A stretch of DNA of 57,710 bases from Candidatus Tepidiaquacellales bacterium UBA2330 (GCA_002344965.1 DDUU01000013.1:1-57710); one strand, 5' to 3'. Shown: positions 9,405-19,133, counted from the stretch's first letter. A program made the numbers and translations. Notes: a model not told the origin generated them from the sequence alone.

Positions 9405-11036
9405 TTAATTTGTCTTTTCAAAAATGAATGCGCCGAATCTCTGATCGCCGGAAATGATCTTATTCAGAAGTTTATAAGTGCTGTCTTTTTCAAGCGTCTC
9501 AAGCTGTACGTCATTCAGCATATCTTTCGGTCTGTAACTGTAATGTGAATCCCATATCACTATTGATCCCGGTTTTATTTCTTTCAGATTTTCGGAAATA
9601 AGTCTTTTAAATGAAGAAGGATTTTTTCTGTAATGTTCATCACTGTAAAAAGGAATGAATGTATGATTGTATAAAACTTCCCTGTCTTTCAGATCAAGTG
9701 TGTTCAGATAATCAGAAGTCTGTTTCATCGCGAGATTTTCAGATGATAATTCTTTCGGCTTAAAGCTGATAGTCAGATAAATTACTGCTATCGCAAAAAG
9801 GACTGCAGATACTTTGTTCAGATATTCTGTAACCGGATCTTTCTTCACTATCAGTATTATCAGAAATGAAATTACAATCATAAAGAACTTTGTATATTCC
9901 GAAGTCTCAAGCAATATGAAACCGTTTGTATCCTTTGATAAAAATACGAGAGTGATAAACCCAAGAACTCCCGTTAGAATGTAAGAAGTTTTTCTGAATG
10001 AAGGATTTCCGAGATTATTCAGACCTATAGTTGCAAACACTGCTGCTATTGGTGAGATGTGCAGAAGATAACGCCAGTTGCCGGGATTAGCACCGTCGCT
10101 GAACATTGTCATAAGCTGCACCGAAAATATGGAAACGAATACGAGATAAAAAATTCCATACTTCATCAGATATTCTTTTATCTTATTCGTATCGGAAAGG
10201 AATCCGAAAAATCCGAAAAAGAAAAGCAGAAGCGTAACGGGACCGACTATGAAAATATAAACAAGAAGATAGTGGGATATTCCCTGCGACTTATAACTGT
10301 ATACGGACAGCGACATTATTTCTGACATCACAAACATCAGATCACCTGTTTTAAAATACCCGAGGAAATTATATATCAGAGGAAAAACCGCCAGCATTAA
10401 AATTGCCGTATAATTTTTCTTTCTGAAATATATTACAGCAAAAATCATAATCAGTAAAGCTATTTCCTGTCTGACTGTAAAAATGTATCCGCAGACAAGA
10501 GCTGATAACGCATAGCTTTCTTTTTTATAAAGAATAAGTACAAAGAGTATAAGGAGACTTGTGAATATTTCAGCATAAGATCTGAAAGACAAATCAAAAA
10601 ACAGCGGCTGAACTGCTAAAAGCAATGCTCCGAAATAAGCGTAATTAATTTTGTAAGTTTTTAATAGTATATAAGTGAAATAAACTGCAAGCGAAGCTAT
10701 TAAAGAATTTACAAGCAGTACCGCATTGTAACCGAACAGCGAAGGAATGACCATAAATATTTTATAGCCGGGTTTCGGAGAATTACCGAGTATGACAAAC
10801 GGATCAGTGAAAAAATTTATCATATTGATATACTGACCGACTTCATCATCCTGATAAAATCCAAGCGAGTATTTACTGCTGACATAATAAATGAGCGTAA
10901 ATACAGGAATAACTATCCAGAAAAATTTAGATATGAACGGACTATCATCCAAAGAGACAGTTTTACTTCCGGATTTACCGGATGATACTGACTTTGAAAT
11001 ATTCTGATTATTTTTTTTGGTATCTTTTTTTGCCAT
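9405..11036 (-). CDS. GT-C-fold glycosyltransferase-like polytopic membrane protein
   Basis: 543 residues. A hydrophilic, Lys/Ser-rich N-terminus of about 35 residues is followed by some ten to twelve hydrophobic segments up to about residue 425 and a C-terminal soluble domain of about 110 residues. The first extracytoplasmic loop contains QDDEVGQY, an acidic cluster at the place where GT-C enzymes (ArnT, PMT, Stt3 types) carry their catalytic aspartates. Length and topology fit enzymes that transfer sugars from polyprenyl-phosphate donors outside the inner membrane. The acceptor is unknown. It is followed by epimerase and GT2 genes that could supply the donor. Confidence 0.7.
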   Translation of the reverse strand: MAKKDTKKNNQNISKSVSSGKSGSKTVSLDDSPFISKFFWIVIPVFTLIYYVSSKYSLGFYQDDEVGQYINMINFFTDPFVILGNSPKPGYKIFMVIPSLFGYNAVLLVNSLIASLAVYFTYILLKTYKINYAYFGALLLAVQPLFFDLSFRSYAEIFTSLLILFVLILYKKESYALSALVCGYIFTVRQEIALLIMIFAVIYFRKKNYTAILMLAVFPLIYNFLGYFKTGDLMFVMSEIMSLSVYSYKSQGISHYLLVYIFIVGPVTLLLFFFGFFGFLSDTNKIKEYLMKYGIFYLVFVSIFSVQLMTMFSDGANPGNWRYLLHISPIAAVFATIGLNNLGNPSFRKTSYILTGVLGFITLVFLSKDTNGFILLETSEYTKFFMIVISFLIILIVKKDPVTEYLNKVSAVLFAIAVIYLTISFKPKELSSENLAMKQTSDYLNTLDLKDREVLYNHTFIPFYSDEHYRKNPSSFKRLISENLKEIKPGSIVIWDSHYSYRPKDMLNDVQLETLEKDSTYKLLNKIISGDQRFGAFIFEKTN

Positions 11037-11202
11037 AAATAAGTCTCAAATATATCAATATAAATCTGCAAATAAAATTTACTTAATATCACATTTGCCG
11101 AAAACTTTTTAATATCCTGTTTTGATAAAATGAAAAACACAGGCACTAACGGAATTTTAAGGATACTTGAGAATTTTTATAAACTTAGATTAAGAGAATG
11201 GC

Positions 11203-11228
11203 AGATATATATTTTTTCATATATATCT
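11203..11228. other. AT-rich stem-loop between two minus-strand membrane-protein genes
   Basis: Perfect 10-bp arms (agatatatat and atatatatct) enclose a 6-base loop. It lies 38 bp past the end of the 11266-12261 gene. There is no T-run in the transcript after the stem, and only one G-C pair on each side of the arm, so it is at best a weak terminator or an mRNA-end stabilising stem. Confidence 0.3.
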
Positions 11229-11265
11229 CAAATGACTTTTTAAAAATCTTATTGCAGAATATAAA

Positions 11266-12261
11266 TCACGTGCTCTCAGCAGCTGAAAGATCATCTGAAT
11301 TTAATTTATCAAAATATTTCATTCTTTCGCCGGAAAGTATCTGAAGACTCATCGGAATAAGAATCAGATATGCAGGCAAAATCTTCGCGATCTGACTGAG
11401 TATGCTGTTGAAGAAAAAGATACCGACATAAAGTATCAGACTTAACAGTGATAGTTTAAAAAAGAGACTGCTCTTTTTGAATGCAAAAGCAGATAAAATC
11501 ACAAACACAAAAACCTGTTCTATCCATAGTCCTAATATTTCATCCCAGTGAGCTATATTTGTGGAAGTCTGAATATCAGTAACATATTTATTTTCTCTGA
11601 AACCGTAAAAAATTCTTAAAGACATATATGCTGCAAAGTATGCTATAAAAAACATTATAATTATAGCAATACTTCTTTTAGTGAATAATCTTTTTTCCCA
11701 GATAAGAAACGCCACATAAAAAACCCCAAGAAAAATAATCTGATCACGATTGAAAGTGCCAATAAAAACAACTAACGGTAAATACTGATCTTTATGCTTA
11801 AACATCAGAATAAACCCGACCAGATAAAAAAGGAGTGTTATGTAATCGCCTTCTTCCCAGATACTTGTAATACCGAGCGGTATTATTAACTGCAGCAGCA
11901 GCAATCCGATCATGCATGTCTTATCCGAAAACATCATCCGAAGGTAATAAAACAGTAGAGTATAAATTCCGAAAAATACAAGAAAGATAACAATGTGGTA
12001 TGAGATTATGTGAGAATCTTCGGGATCATCTTCAAATTTTGAAACAATTAATTCTACCGCATTTCCCAGAATGGTTTTAACAACTCTGAACTGATACGGA
12101 GCTTCGCTCAAACCGCTTTCAATTGAATCCTGAATATTAATGCGTCTTTCCACATTAGTCTGAATAGTCCTGTCTGAAACGATCTGTGCCGAGATCATTG
12201 TAAGGAGTAAAATGAAAAGTAATAAATAACCGTTTTTAATTTTTTGACTGCCGGAATTCAT
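11266..12261 (-). CDS. Polytopic membrane protein of unknown function
   Basis: 331 residues. After a first hydrophobic segment (13-27) there is an extracytoplasmic-type loop ending APYQFRVV, then about eight further hydrophobic helices. A loop near the middle reads GTFNRDQIIF. A loop with a conserved arginine after the first helix and an N-R-(D/E) loop later is a pattern I know from uncharacterised GT-C-like or polymer-related membrane proteins, but I cannot name a family. It is 229 bp upstream of the GT-C-like gene on the same strand, so a role in the same envelope-glycan pathway is plausible but unproven. Confidence 0.6.
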   Translation of the reverse strand: MNSGSQKIKNGYLLLFILLLTMISAQIVSDRTIQTNVERRINIQDSIESGLSEAPYQFRVVKTILGNAVELIVSKFEDDPEDSHIISYHIVIFLVFFGIYTLLFYYLRMMFSDKTCMIGLLLLQLIIPLGITSIWEEGDYITLLFYLVGFILMFKHKDQYLPLVVFIGTFNRDQIIFLGVFYVAFLIWEKRLFTKRSIAIIIMFFIAYFAAYMSLRIFYGFRENKYVTDIQTSTNIAHWDEILGLWIEQVFVFVILSAFAFKKSSLFFKLSLLSLILYVGIFFFNSILSQIAKILPAYLILIPMSLQILSGERMKYFDKLNSDDLSAAEST

Positions 12262-12744
12262 TTAAAAACTGATACCAGAAATATTTTTTAAGATGTTATT
12301 TAAATACCTGAATTGTAATTAAATAAAAAGGTATTAAAAAAAAGAAATAAAATATTACAATACCGGATATTATATATTTAATTTTTTAGAAAATTATTAC
12401 TGATTATTTATAGTTAGTATCATTTTCTTACTCTCAACTAACTAACCTGCTTCCGGTTTGTAATAATTTACTTCGCTCGACAGATCCGCCGCCGTCGAAT
12501 TCTGCTTCATGACCTACGGCGTTTCCTCATCTCTTCGCATTGCTAAGCGGAGAGCAGTGTGGAGTCCAAAGTTGTGTTTCTGTCAGCCGAAATTCTTACC
12601 GCTTCCAAAGCACGTTTCGGTTTGTTGCCGGTTACGCCCGCTACGCTCTCTAAGACCAACTATGGCGGAAAGATCTTGTTTCCATTGTCACCTTTTTTTC
12701 TCTTAATTTAGTTATTTTAAAAATTTTTGAGGCGACAAATGTCG
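12262..12744. other. 483-bp intergenic region containing a GC-richer, hairpin-rich segment
   Basis: It separates two minus-strand genes. The half next to the membrane-protein gene (12262-12440) is AT-rich and must hold that gene's promoter. From about 12440 to 12700 the sequence turns markedly GC-richer and no longer looks like the intergenic DNA elsewhere. The only open frame is a 65-codon plus-strand one (12509-12706) with no family resemblance and a composition rich in Arg, Cys and Pro, which I do not accept as a gene. See the separate entry for the hairpins. Confidence 0.55.
12481..12665. other. Candidate structured RNA or decayed element
   Basis: Three stems can be drawn in order. Stem 1: 12490-12495 with 12516-12521 (cgccgt/acggcg). 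Stem 2: 12531-12538 with 12547-12554 (ctcttcgc/gcggagag, one wobble pair, 8-base loop). Stem 3: 12585-12592 with 12615-12622 (agccgaaa/tttcggtt, one wobble pair). GC content is clearly above the surrounding intergenic DNA. No tRNA, 6S, SRP, tmRNA or RNase P consensus is recognisable. It could be a novel RNA, a long 5' leader of the downstream minus gene, or the remnant of an inserted element; strand is undetermined. Confidence 0.35.
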
Positions 12745-14871
12745 TTATTTCACCAGTATCATTCGCTTTGTTTCGGAAAACCCGCCTGTAACCAGCTTAT
12801 AGAAATAAATACCGCTCGCGATCCCGGTTCCGTCAAATACAACGGTATGCTCACCTGCATTTCTGAAATCGTTTACAAGAGTTTTTACTTCACTGCCCAT
12901 TATATCAAAAACTTTTAATGTTACTTTCTCATTCACAGGTAAGCTGAACTTAATTGTAGTCTTCGGATTGAATGGATTCGGATAATTCTGATAAAGCATG
13001 TGAGATTCCGGAATAATTGTAAACGGATCATTACCTGATGTAACCCCTCTGTTCAGTGTTTTAATTATTAAACCTGATGACCCGACAGCATAACCTATAT
13101 TAGCTGAAGTGAAAATTATTGAATTATAATTTACATTCTGAGGAACGTCCGATTTGTACCAGTTCACTCCTGCATTCGTTGTTTTGAAAATATATCCTAA
13201 ATATCCCGAGATCCACGCTGTATTACCGTCATCTTCAGCAATGTGTATTTCACTGAGTTTTAGGTAATTATTGTTTATTCCGTTAAACTGAGTTGACCAA
13301 GAGTCCCCGCCGTCCGAAGTTCTGATAATGGTATTATAATCACCTACAGCCCAGCCGGAGTTATGGTCTGAAAACTTAACGGAATAATAAGTTGCACCTG
13401 TGCCGCCTGTCTGATCAGTCCATACAGTTCCGCCGTTTGTTGTCTTTACTAATTTCCCGAATCTTCCGCCTGCCCAGCCGGTATTTTCGTCAATAAAAAA
13501 TACTGAATACATCCACACAAATTCAAATGACATTTGCCAGTTGTTACCGCCGTTAGTGGTCTTCAGAATACCGTTATCACCGGCTGTCCAGCCGGTCAGA
13601 TCATTCAGGAAAAAAACATTAAAAAGATTTTCCTGTGTATTGGAATTCTGGAGTGACCAGTTGATTCCGGAATTTGTTGTATTCAATATTTTACCGTTAT
13701 GACCTACAGCCCAGCCGGAATTCAGACTGCTGAAATAAATATCAATCAATGTATTACCTGTCAGGTTACCGCCCGTATTTAACCAGCTCAAGCCGCCGTT
13801 GTTGGTTTTAATTATCGTACCGTAAGTCCCGCTTACCCAGCCGGTGTTATCATTAATGAAATAAACTGACCAAAGATCTACGCTTTGTGACACAGCTCCG
13901 CTCTGCTTTATTACCCAGTTTGCGCCGCCGTCTTCAGTCTTTAGAATTAAACCTCCGAAACCTGTGATCCAGCAGACTTCACCGGAATTGTCAAAAGTGT
14001 TTATACAGCTGAATTTTGTATTGATACCCGGGATGCCGCTGTTTTGCTCTGTCCAGATTGCACCGCCGTCAGTAGTTTTTATTATTTTATTGTAGTCGCC
14101 GGTAGCCCAGCCGGTATTTTCGTTAATGAACTTCATTGAATAGTATGTCGCGCCTGTTCCGCTGTTTTGTGGAGTCCAGGTGTCTCCGCCATTAGTAGTC
14201 TTAAACATTTTTCCGAATCTAACTCCCGCCCAGCCGGTATTTTCATTTACAAATTCTACAGAGTAAACCCAGTCTTCGGCAAGAAGTAATTCCCAGACAA
14301 TTCCACCGTCCGTAGATTTGAAAATACCTTCATCTCCGACAGCCCATCCTGTATTTTCATTTATAAACTGTACGCTGAAAAGATTTAAGCCGCTGCCGAG
14401 ATATCTCAAAGTCCAGTTCATTCCTCCGTTTATTGTTTTTGCAGCTATTCCGTTATGTCCTACTGCCCAGCCTTTTTCATCATTAATGAAATCAATATCG
14501 ATGAATTTGCTATACGTATTTACATTCTGACGCTGCCAGTTTAATCCGCCGTCAGTAGTATTTACAATTGTGCCGTTATCACCTGCTGCCCAGCCATTCA
14601 ATCCATTCGTAAATGACACTGCCCATAAATAATTTGAAGCAGCATTAATATGACTTCTGTTCCATGTCATTCCGCCGTCATTTGTTTTATATAAAACGCC
14701 GTTGCCGCCTACAGCAAATGCAGTTGATTCATTTACAAATTCCAGTCCGTTAATGTCTTCATTTGCATTCAGTATAAACCAGGAAGATTGAGAGAAATTT
14801 TCTGAGGGGAATAAAATTATGGTTATTATGCATAATAACACAGCATAAATTTTTTTGAGTTGCTTGTTCAT
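12745..14871 (-). CDS. Type IX-secreted YCF48-like beta-propeller protein
   Basis: 708 residues. A signal peptide (1-28, ending ENFSQ) leads into about fourteen blades of the YCF48/Ycf48-BNR type, each with the core NTGWAVGDNG and KTTDGG..W. The last 80 residues are a type-A Por secretion sorting domain: YQNYPNPFNPKTTIKF, then VFDIMGSEVKTLV, GIYFYKL and a terminal KRMILVK. The protein should be exported by Sec, then passed across the outer membrane by type IX secretion and anchored or released at the surface. The two halves of the blade region resemble each other closely, suggesting two seven-bladed propellers made by duplication. A good GGAGG precedes the ATG at close spacing. A short stem (12733-12744) follows the stop. 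Ligand unknown. Confidence 0.88.
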   Translation of the reverse strand: MNKQLKKIYAVLLCIITIILFPSENFSQSSWFILNANEDINGLEFVNESTAFAVGGNGVLYKTNDGGMTWNRSHINAASNYLWAVSFTNGLNGWAAGDNGTIVNTTDGGLNWQRQNVNTYSKFIDIDFINDEKGWAVGHNGIAAKTINGGMNWTLRYLGSGLNLFSVQFINENTGWAVGDEGIFKSTDGGIVWELLLAEDWVYSVEFVNENTGWAGVRFGKMFKTTNGGDTWTPQNSGTGATYYSMKFINENTGWATGDYNKIIKTTDGGAIWTEQNSGIPGINTKFSCINTFDNSGEVCWITGFGGLILKTEDGGANWVIKQSGAVSQSVDLWSVYFINDNTGWVSGTYGTIIKTNNGGLSWLNTGGNLTGNTLIDIYFSSLNSGWAVGHNGKILNTTNSGINWSLQNSNTQENLFNVFFLNDLTGWTAGDNGILKTTNGGNNWQMSFEFVWMYSVFFIDENTGWAGGRFGKLVKTTNGGTVWTDQTGGTGATYYSVKFSDHNSGWAVGDYNTIIRTSDGGDSWSTQFNGINNNYLKLSEIHIAEDDGNTAWISGYLGYIFKTTNAGVNWYKSDVPQNVNYNSIIFTSANIGYAVGSSGLIIKTLNRGVTSGNDPFTIIPESHMLYQNYPNPFNPKTTIKFSLPVNEKVTLKVFDIMGSEVKTLVNDFRNAGEHTVVFDGTGIASGIYFYKLVTGGFSETKRMILVK

Positions 14872-15062
14872 AATGCCTCCTTTGGTGTTATTTACTAAAA
14901 CTTATGGCTATTAATTTTAAATTACAATTATAAATTATTAACACTGTAAACTCACCGTGTTTAAGAAATTTCCGTTAATTTTACTAAAAAATTTTAACTT
15001 TATTTAAAATAAGTTTTAAAGTAATTTTTCAGGAAAACTAAATCCAAACTTAAAATTATATC

Positions 15063-16502
15063 ATGACTAAAACTGAATCAATTACGGAAGAACCTGATAC
15101 ACATTTTTTTCAGGATGTTTGCAAATATTTTGACAATGCTGCGAGATTTACAGATCATCACGAAGGTCTGCTTCATCAGATCAGAGGCTGTAACAGCATA
15201 TACAAATTCAGCTTTCCATTAAGAATAAGCGATGATGATATAGAAGTGATTGACGCATGGAGGATAGAGCATTCACATCACAAGACGCCGGTGAAAGGCG
15301 GGATCAGATACAGCATGATGGTTAATGAAGATGAAGTTAAAGCTCTGGCTGCACTGATGACATATAAATGTGCAGTGGTTGATGTTCCGTTTGGAGGAGC
15401 AAAAGGCGGAATAAAGATAGATCCTAAAAAATACACGGAAAGAGAACTTGAAAATATTACAAGAAGGTATACTTCGGAATTAATTAAGAAAAATCTTATC
15501 GGTCCGGGTATTGACGTTCCTGCACCTGATTATGGCACGGGCGAAAGAGAGATGTCTTGGATAGCCGACACATACGCAACTTTTAATCCCGGACAGATAG
15601 ACGCTTTTGCATGCGTAACAGGTAAACCTTTAAGCCAGCACGGTATAAGAGGAAGACGCGAAGCAACAGGAAGAGGAGTTTTCTTCGGACTAAGAGAAGC
15701 GGTTAGTATAACTGAAGATATGAAAAAGCTCGGACTGCCGACCGGCATGGAAGGAAAAAGAGTTGTGCTGCAGGGACTTGGGAATGTCGGTTACTACGCA
15801 GGGAAATACTGTCAGGAAGCGGGTTCTGTACTGATAGCCATTTCGGAATTCGAAGGGGCAATAATGAATCCAAACGGTCTGGATCTGGATGAAGTCTTTC
15901 ATCACAGAAAAACAACAGGCAGCATTCTAAATTTTAAGGGAGCAACAAATATTTTAAATAACTCTGAAGCGCTTGAGATCGAATGTGACATTCTTATCCC
16001 GGCAGCGCTTGAGAATCAGATCACTAAAGAAAACGCTCCGAGGATCAAAGCTAAAATTATCGGTGAAGGTGCTAACGGTCCTGTAACACCTGAAGCGGAA
16101 AAAATACTTCTTGACAAAGGCGTCCTTATAATTCCTGATCTGTATCTTAATGCAGGTGGCGTTACTGTATCATACTTTGAATGGCTTAAAAACCTTTCGC
16201 ACGTTTCTTTCGGAAGAATGGGTAAAAGATATGAGGAACTTGCAAATCTCAACTTTGTAAATGTACTCGAGGAAACTGTAAAGATCAAACTCAGTAAAGT
16301 TCAGAGAGACATTCTCATAAGAGGAGCAAGCGAGAGAGAACTTGTGGATTCAGGTCTTGAAGAAACAATGATGTCCGCTTATCACGAAATAAGGGAAACT
16401 AAAATGCAGTATCCTGAAGTAGATTCACTCAGAACCGCTGCATTTATCAGCGCTATAAACAAGATTGCAATTTCATATTCAAATCTCGGAATATTTCCGT
16501 AA
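15063..16502 (+). CDS. gdhA: Glu/Leu/Phe/Val family dehydrogenase (glutamate dehydrogenase)
   Basis: 479 residues. Substrate-binding and catalytic segments are present: GGIRYS (glutamate-binding Lys region upstream, KGGIRYS), YKCAVVDVPFGGAKGGI with the catalytic lysine, and GPGIDVPAPDYGT with the catalytic aspartate. The cofactor domain has GLGNVG with ISE two strands later. Together these indicate oxidative deamination of glutamate or its reverse with NAD(P). The sequence is about 40-60 residues longer than the shortest hexameric enzymes because of N-terminal and C-terminal extensions, as seen in relatives from Bacteroidota. Branched-chain amino acid specificity is possible but the long form with this active site favours glutamate. 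A strong terminator follows at 16524-16562. Confidence 0.9.
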   Translation: MTKTESITEEPDTHFFQDVCKYFDNAARFTDHHEGLLHQIRGCNSIYKFSFPLRISDDDIEVIDAWRIEHSHHKTPVKGGIRYSMMVNEDEVKALAALMTYKCAVVDVPFGGAKGGIKIDPKKYTERELENITRRYTSELIKKNLIGPGIDVPAPDYGTGEREMSWIADTYATFNPGQIDAFACVTGKPLSQHGIRGRREATGRGVFFGLREAVSITEDMKKLGLPTGMEGKRVVLQGLGNVGYYAGKYCQEAGSVLIAISEFEGAIMNPNGLDLDEVFHHRKTTGSILNFKGATNILNNSEALEIECDILIPAALENQITKENAPRIKAKIIGEGANGPVTPEAEKILLDKGVLIIPDLYLNAGGVTVSYFEWLKNLSHVSFGRMGKRYEELANLNFVNVLEETVKIKLSKVQRDILIRGASERELVDSGLEETMMSAYHEIRETKMQYPEVDSLRTAAFISAINKIAISYSNLGIFP

Positions 16503-16523
16503 TTATTTTATTTATATTTTATA

Positions 16524-16562
16524 TAAAAACTCATCTGCCGGAGTTACGCAGATGAGTTTTTA
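16524..16562. terminator. Intrinsic terminator after the glutamate dehydrogenase gene
   Basis: A perfect 15-bp stem (arms 16524-16538 and 16548-16562, core actcatctgc/gcagatgagt) encloses a 9-base loop; the arms end in A and T runs, so it can work in the plus direction and would also block minus-strand transcription. It starts 22 bp after the stop. Confidence 0.88.
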
Positions 16563-16764
16563 ATATAAAACTCTTAAGATATTTTTTAAACCACTGCTGA
16601 TCCTGACTTAATAAATCTCAGGGATTTCCTCTGGACACCATTCTGATTTTCAAAATATTCACATCCGCTGTTTTTAAAATAGTTTGCGCTGTTTCATCTT
16701 CAAAATTTTTTATGTGTATTTTTCCGTCTTAAATTTTCATATTGAAAAAAATCTAATAAATTTA

Positions 16765-18006
16765 ATGGATATAAATTACACCTGCACGGAAAGGTTTCTC
16801 AAATATGTAAAGATTGACACGCAGTCCAGTCATGACAGCGATACTTTCCCGTCCACTGAAAAGCAAAAAGATCTTGCAATTATACTCGTTGATGAATTAA
16901 AGCAAATGGGAATTTCAGATGCGGAAATGGATCAGTACGGCTACGTTTACGCGACCATTCCTTCCAATACTAATAAGAATGTTCCTGTAATATGCTTTTG
17001 TTCGCATATGGATACTTCCCCGGATGCATCAGGTGAAAATGTAAAGCCGGTCATTCATAAAAATTATCAGGGCGGAGATATTATTCTGACCGGTGATAGT
17101 TCAAAAGTTATAATAGCTGATGAACATCCGCAGTTATCCGCTCAGACTGGTAATGATATAATTACAACGGACGGCACTACACTTCTCGGAGCTGATGACA
17201 AGGCGGGAATAGCTGAGATAATGGATGCAGCGAATTTTTTAATGACTCATCCGGAAGTAAAGCACGGAAAAATAAGAATTCTGTTCACGCCTGATGAGGA
17301 AGTAGGTCACGGAGTTGATCACGTTGATATGAAAAAGCTCGGCGCGGATTTCGGATATACTATGGACGGCTCGGATCTCGGAAGCGTGGAAGACGAGACT
17401 TTTTCAGGCGATACTGTGCACCTATATATAAAAGGTTTTAATATTCATCCCGGATTTTCTAAAGACCGTATGGAAAATTCCATAAGAATAGTAAATAAAA
17501 TAATTGGTAAACTTCCGCAGGACTCGATGACTCCCGAGACAACAGAAGGTAAAGAAGGTTTCATTCATCCCGTAAATGTAAAAGCTGAAGTTGACTCCGC
17601 TTACATAAAATTTATTGTGAGGGATTTTGATAATTCACTTTTAAAAGAAAAGGAAGAGCTTATCAGAAAAGTCACTGAGGAAGTGATAAATGAATATAAG
17701 AAATCATCTTTTGAGATGAGAATAGAGGAATCATACAGGAATATGAAGGAAGTGCTTGACAAAAATCCGGAGATAGTAAGTTTTGCAATGGAAGCGGTTC
17801 AGAGAGCCGGAATAACTCCGGTTAAGTTGCCGATCCGCGGCGGAACTGACGGATGCAGGCTTTCTTTTATGGGACTTCCCTGCCCTAATATTTTTGCAGG
17901 CGGTCACGCTTTTCATTCTAATCTGGAATGGATCTCTGTTCAGGATATGCAGAAAGCGGTTGATACAATAATTCATCTCTGTATGATATGGGAAGAAAAA
18001 GGTTAG
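16765..18006 (+). CDS. pepT: Peptidase T (tripeptide aminopeptidase)
   Basis: 413 residues with the ATG at 16765, matching the roughly 410 of known PepT; an in-frame earlier start at 16684 would add 27 residues of unconserved, hydrophobic sequence and is rejected. It is a zinc-dependent M20B peptidase releasing N-terminal residues from tripeptides in the cytoplasm. Metal and catalytic residues are visible in CFCSHMDTSPD, LLGADDKAG, FTPDEEVGHG, TMDGSDLG and, near the C-terminus, IRGGTDGCRLSFMGLPCPN and GGHAFHSNLEW. The long spacer from the gdhA terminator suggests its own promoter. The gene is followed after 38 bp by the Rieske oxygenase gene. Confidence 0.94.
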   Translation: MDINYTCTERFLKYVKIDTQSSHDSDTFPSTEKQKDLAIILVDELKQMGISDAEMDQYGYVYATIPSNTNKNVPVICFCSHMDTSPDASGENVKPVIHKNYQGGDIILTGDSSKVIIADEHPQLSAQTGNDIITTDGTTLLGADDKAGIAEIMDAANFLMTHPEVKHGKIRILFTPDEEVGHGVDHVDMKKLGADFGYTMDGSDLGSVEDETFSGDTVHLYIKGFNIHPGFSKDRMENSIRIVNKIIGKLPQDSMTPETTEGKEGFIHPVNVKAEVDSAYIKFIVRDFDNSLLKEKEELIRKVTEEVINEYKKSSFEMRIEESYRNMKEVLDKNPEIVSFAMEAVQRAGITPVKLPIRGGTDGCRLSFMGLPCPNIFAGGHAFHSNLEWISVQDMQKAVDTIIHLCMIWEEKG

Positions 18007-18044
18007 ATTAAAAATTTTTTTAAATTCAAATCTCATTTACAAAT

Positions 18045-19133
18045 TTGAATAATCAGAAGTTTGAAATAAATTCCGATATTTCATTAGCGGAAACATTACC
18101 GGCTGAATTCTATACTGACGGCGGATATTTTGAAATATCAAAATCAAAGATTTTTTCAAAAAGCTGGCAGTATATTCACGATTCGGAAAATGTAAAAGCT
18201 CCGGGTCAGATCATTCCTTTTACTTTGCTTGAGAAATATCTTGATACTCCTCTGATACTTTCCAGAGATAAAAATGACAGACTTCACTGTCTTTCAAATG
18301 TCTGCACTCACAGAGGGAATATATTAATAGACGGTAACTGCACTGAAAAATTTATCCGGTGCAGATATCACGGCAGGAAATTTGATCTTGACGGTAAATT
18401 TCTGTCAATGCCGGAGTTTGAAGATGTGAAAAACTTTCCGTCTGCAAAAGATAATCTGACTGAAATTCCGTTTTATGTTTGGGATAAATTTTTATTTGTT
18501 TCATTAAATCCGATTGCTCCAGTGCAGGATTTTTACGGTGATATGTTTTCCCGCATTTCATTTTTGCCTGTTGATGAATTTGTTTTCGATGCGTCACGTT
18601 CGCGCGACTATCTGGTGAATGCGCACTGGGCTTTATACTGTGAGAATTATCTTGAGGGATTTCATATTCCTTATGTTCATAATTCTCTGAATGAAAAACT
18701 TGATTATTCAGGATACACTACTGAACTTTTCAGATTTTCAAGCCTTCAGACAGGTATTTCAAAAGGCGGAGATATTTGTTTTGAAATTCCGGAAGGTCAC
18801 CCCGATCACGGAAAGAATATCTCAGCTTATTACTTCTGGATATTTCCGAATGTTATGTTCAATTTTTATCCTTGGGGATTGTCCGTTAATATTGTAAAAC
18901 CAGTCAGAAAAGATCTGACTAAAGTTTCGTTTCTTTCATACGTATATGACGAATCAAAAATAAATGACGGCGCAGGCGGAGCGCTTGATAAAGTGGAAAG
19001 AGAAGATGAAGCTATTGTCGAAAATGTGCAGAGAGGAATAAATTCAGGACTGTATGAAAGAGGAAGATATTCCGTAAAACGTGAAACCGGTACACACCAT
19101 TTTCACAGACTTATATCTGACTTTTTGAGTTAA
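18045..19133 (+). CDS. Rieske [2Fe-2S] aromatic-ring-hydroxylating oxygenase, alpha-type subunit
   Basis: 362 residues. The Rieske cluster ligands are Cys87 and His89 in CTHRGN and Cys106 and His109 in CRYHGRKF. The catalytic domain has the mononuclear-iron motif NYLEGFHIPYVHNSL around 200-214, which supplies the two histidines. The order Rieske-then-SRPBCC and the length fit an alpha subunit of a Rieske non-haem oxygenase; no beta subunit, ferredoxin or reductase gene is near, so the native substrate and electron donor are unknown. Some relatives act on quaternary amines or in lipid or pigment modification. The start is TTG, and the TTG lies in the 3' arm of a weak 8-bp stem (18024-18031 with 18043-18050). 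Confidence 0.88.
   Translation: MNNQKFEINSDISLAETLPAEFYTDGGYFEISKSKIFSKSWQYIHDSENVKAPGQIIPFTLLEKYLDTPLILSRDKNDRLHCLSNVCTHRGNILIDGNCTEKFIRCRYHGRKFDLDGKFLSMPEFEDVKNFPSAKDNLTEIPFYVWDKFLFVSLNPIAPVQDFYGDMFSRISFLPVDEFVFDASRSRDYLVNAHWALYCENYLEGFHIPYVHNSLNEKLDYSGYTTELFRFSSLQTGISKGGDICFEIPEGHPDHGKNISAYYFWIFPNVMFNFYPWGLSVNIVKPVRKDLTKVSFLSYVYDESKINDGAGGALDKVEREDEAIVENVQRGINSGLYERGRYSVKRETGTHHFHRLISDFLS

Noticed and set aside
12509..12706. 65-codon plus-strand frame in the GC-rich segment
   Set aside because: No family resemblance, Arg/Cys/Pro-rich composition unlike the other proteins, and it overlaps the hairpins; treated as non-coding.
12745..14871. Reading the repeated blade sequence as a DNA repeat or CRISPR-like array
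   Set aside because: The repeats are at protein level, with variable spacing and many silent differences, and lie inside one continuous gene.
16684..16764. Upstream extension of peptidase T
   Set aside because: The 27 extra residues are hydrophobic and unconserved; the ATG at 16765 gives the normal family length.
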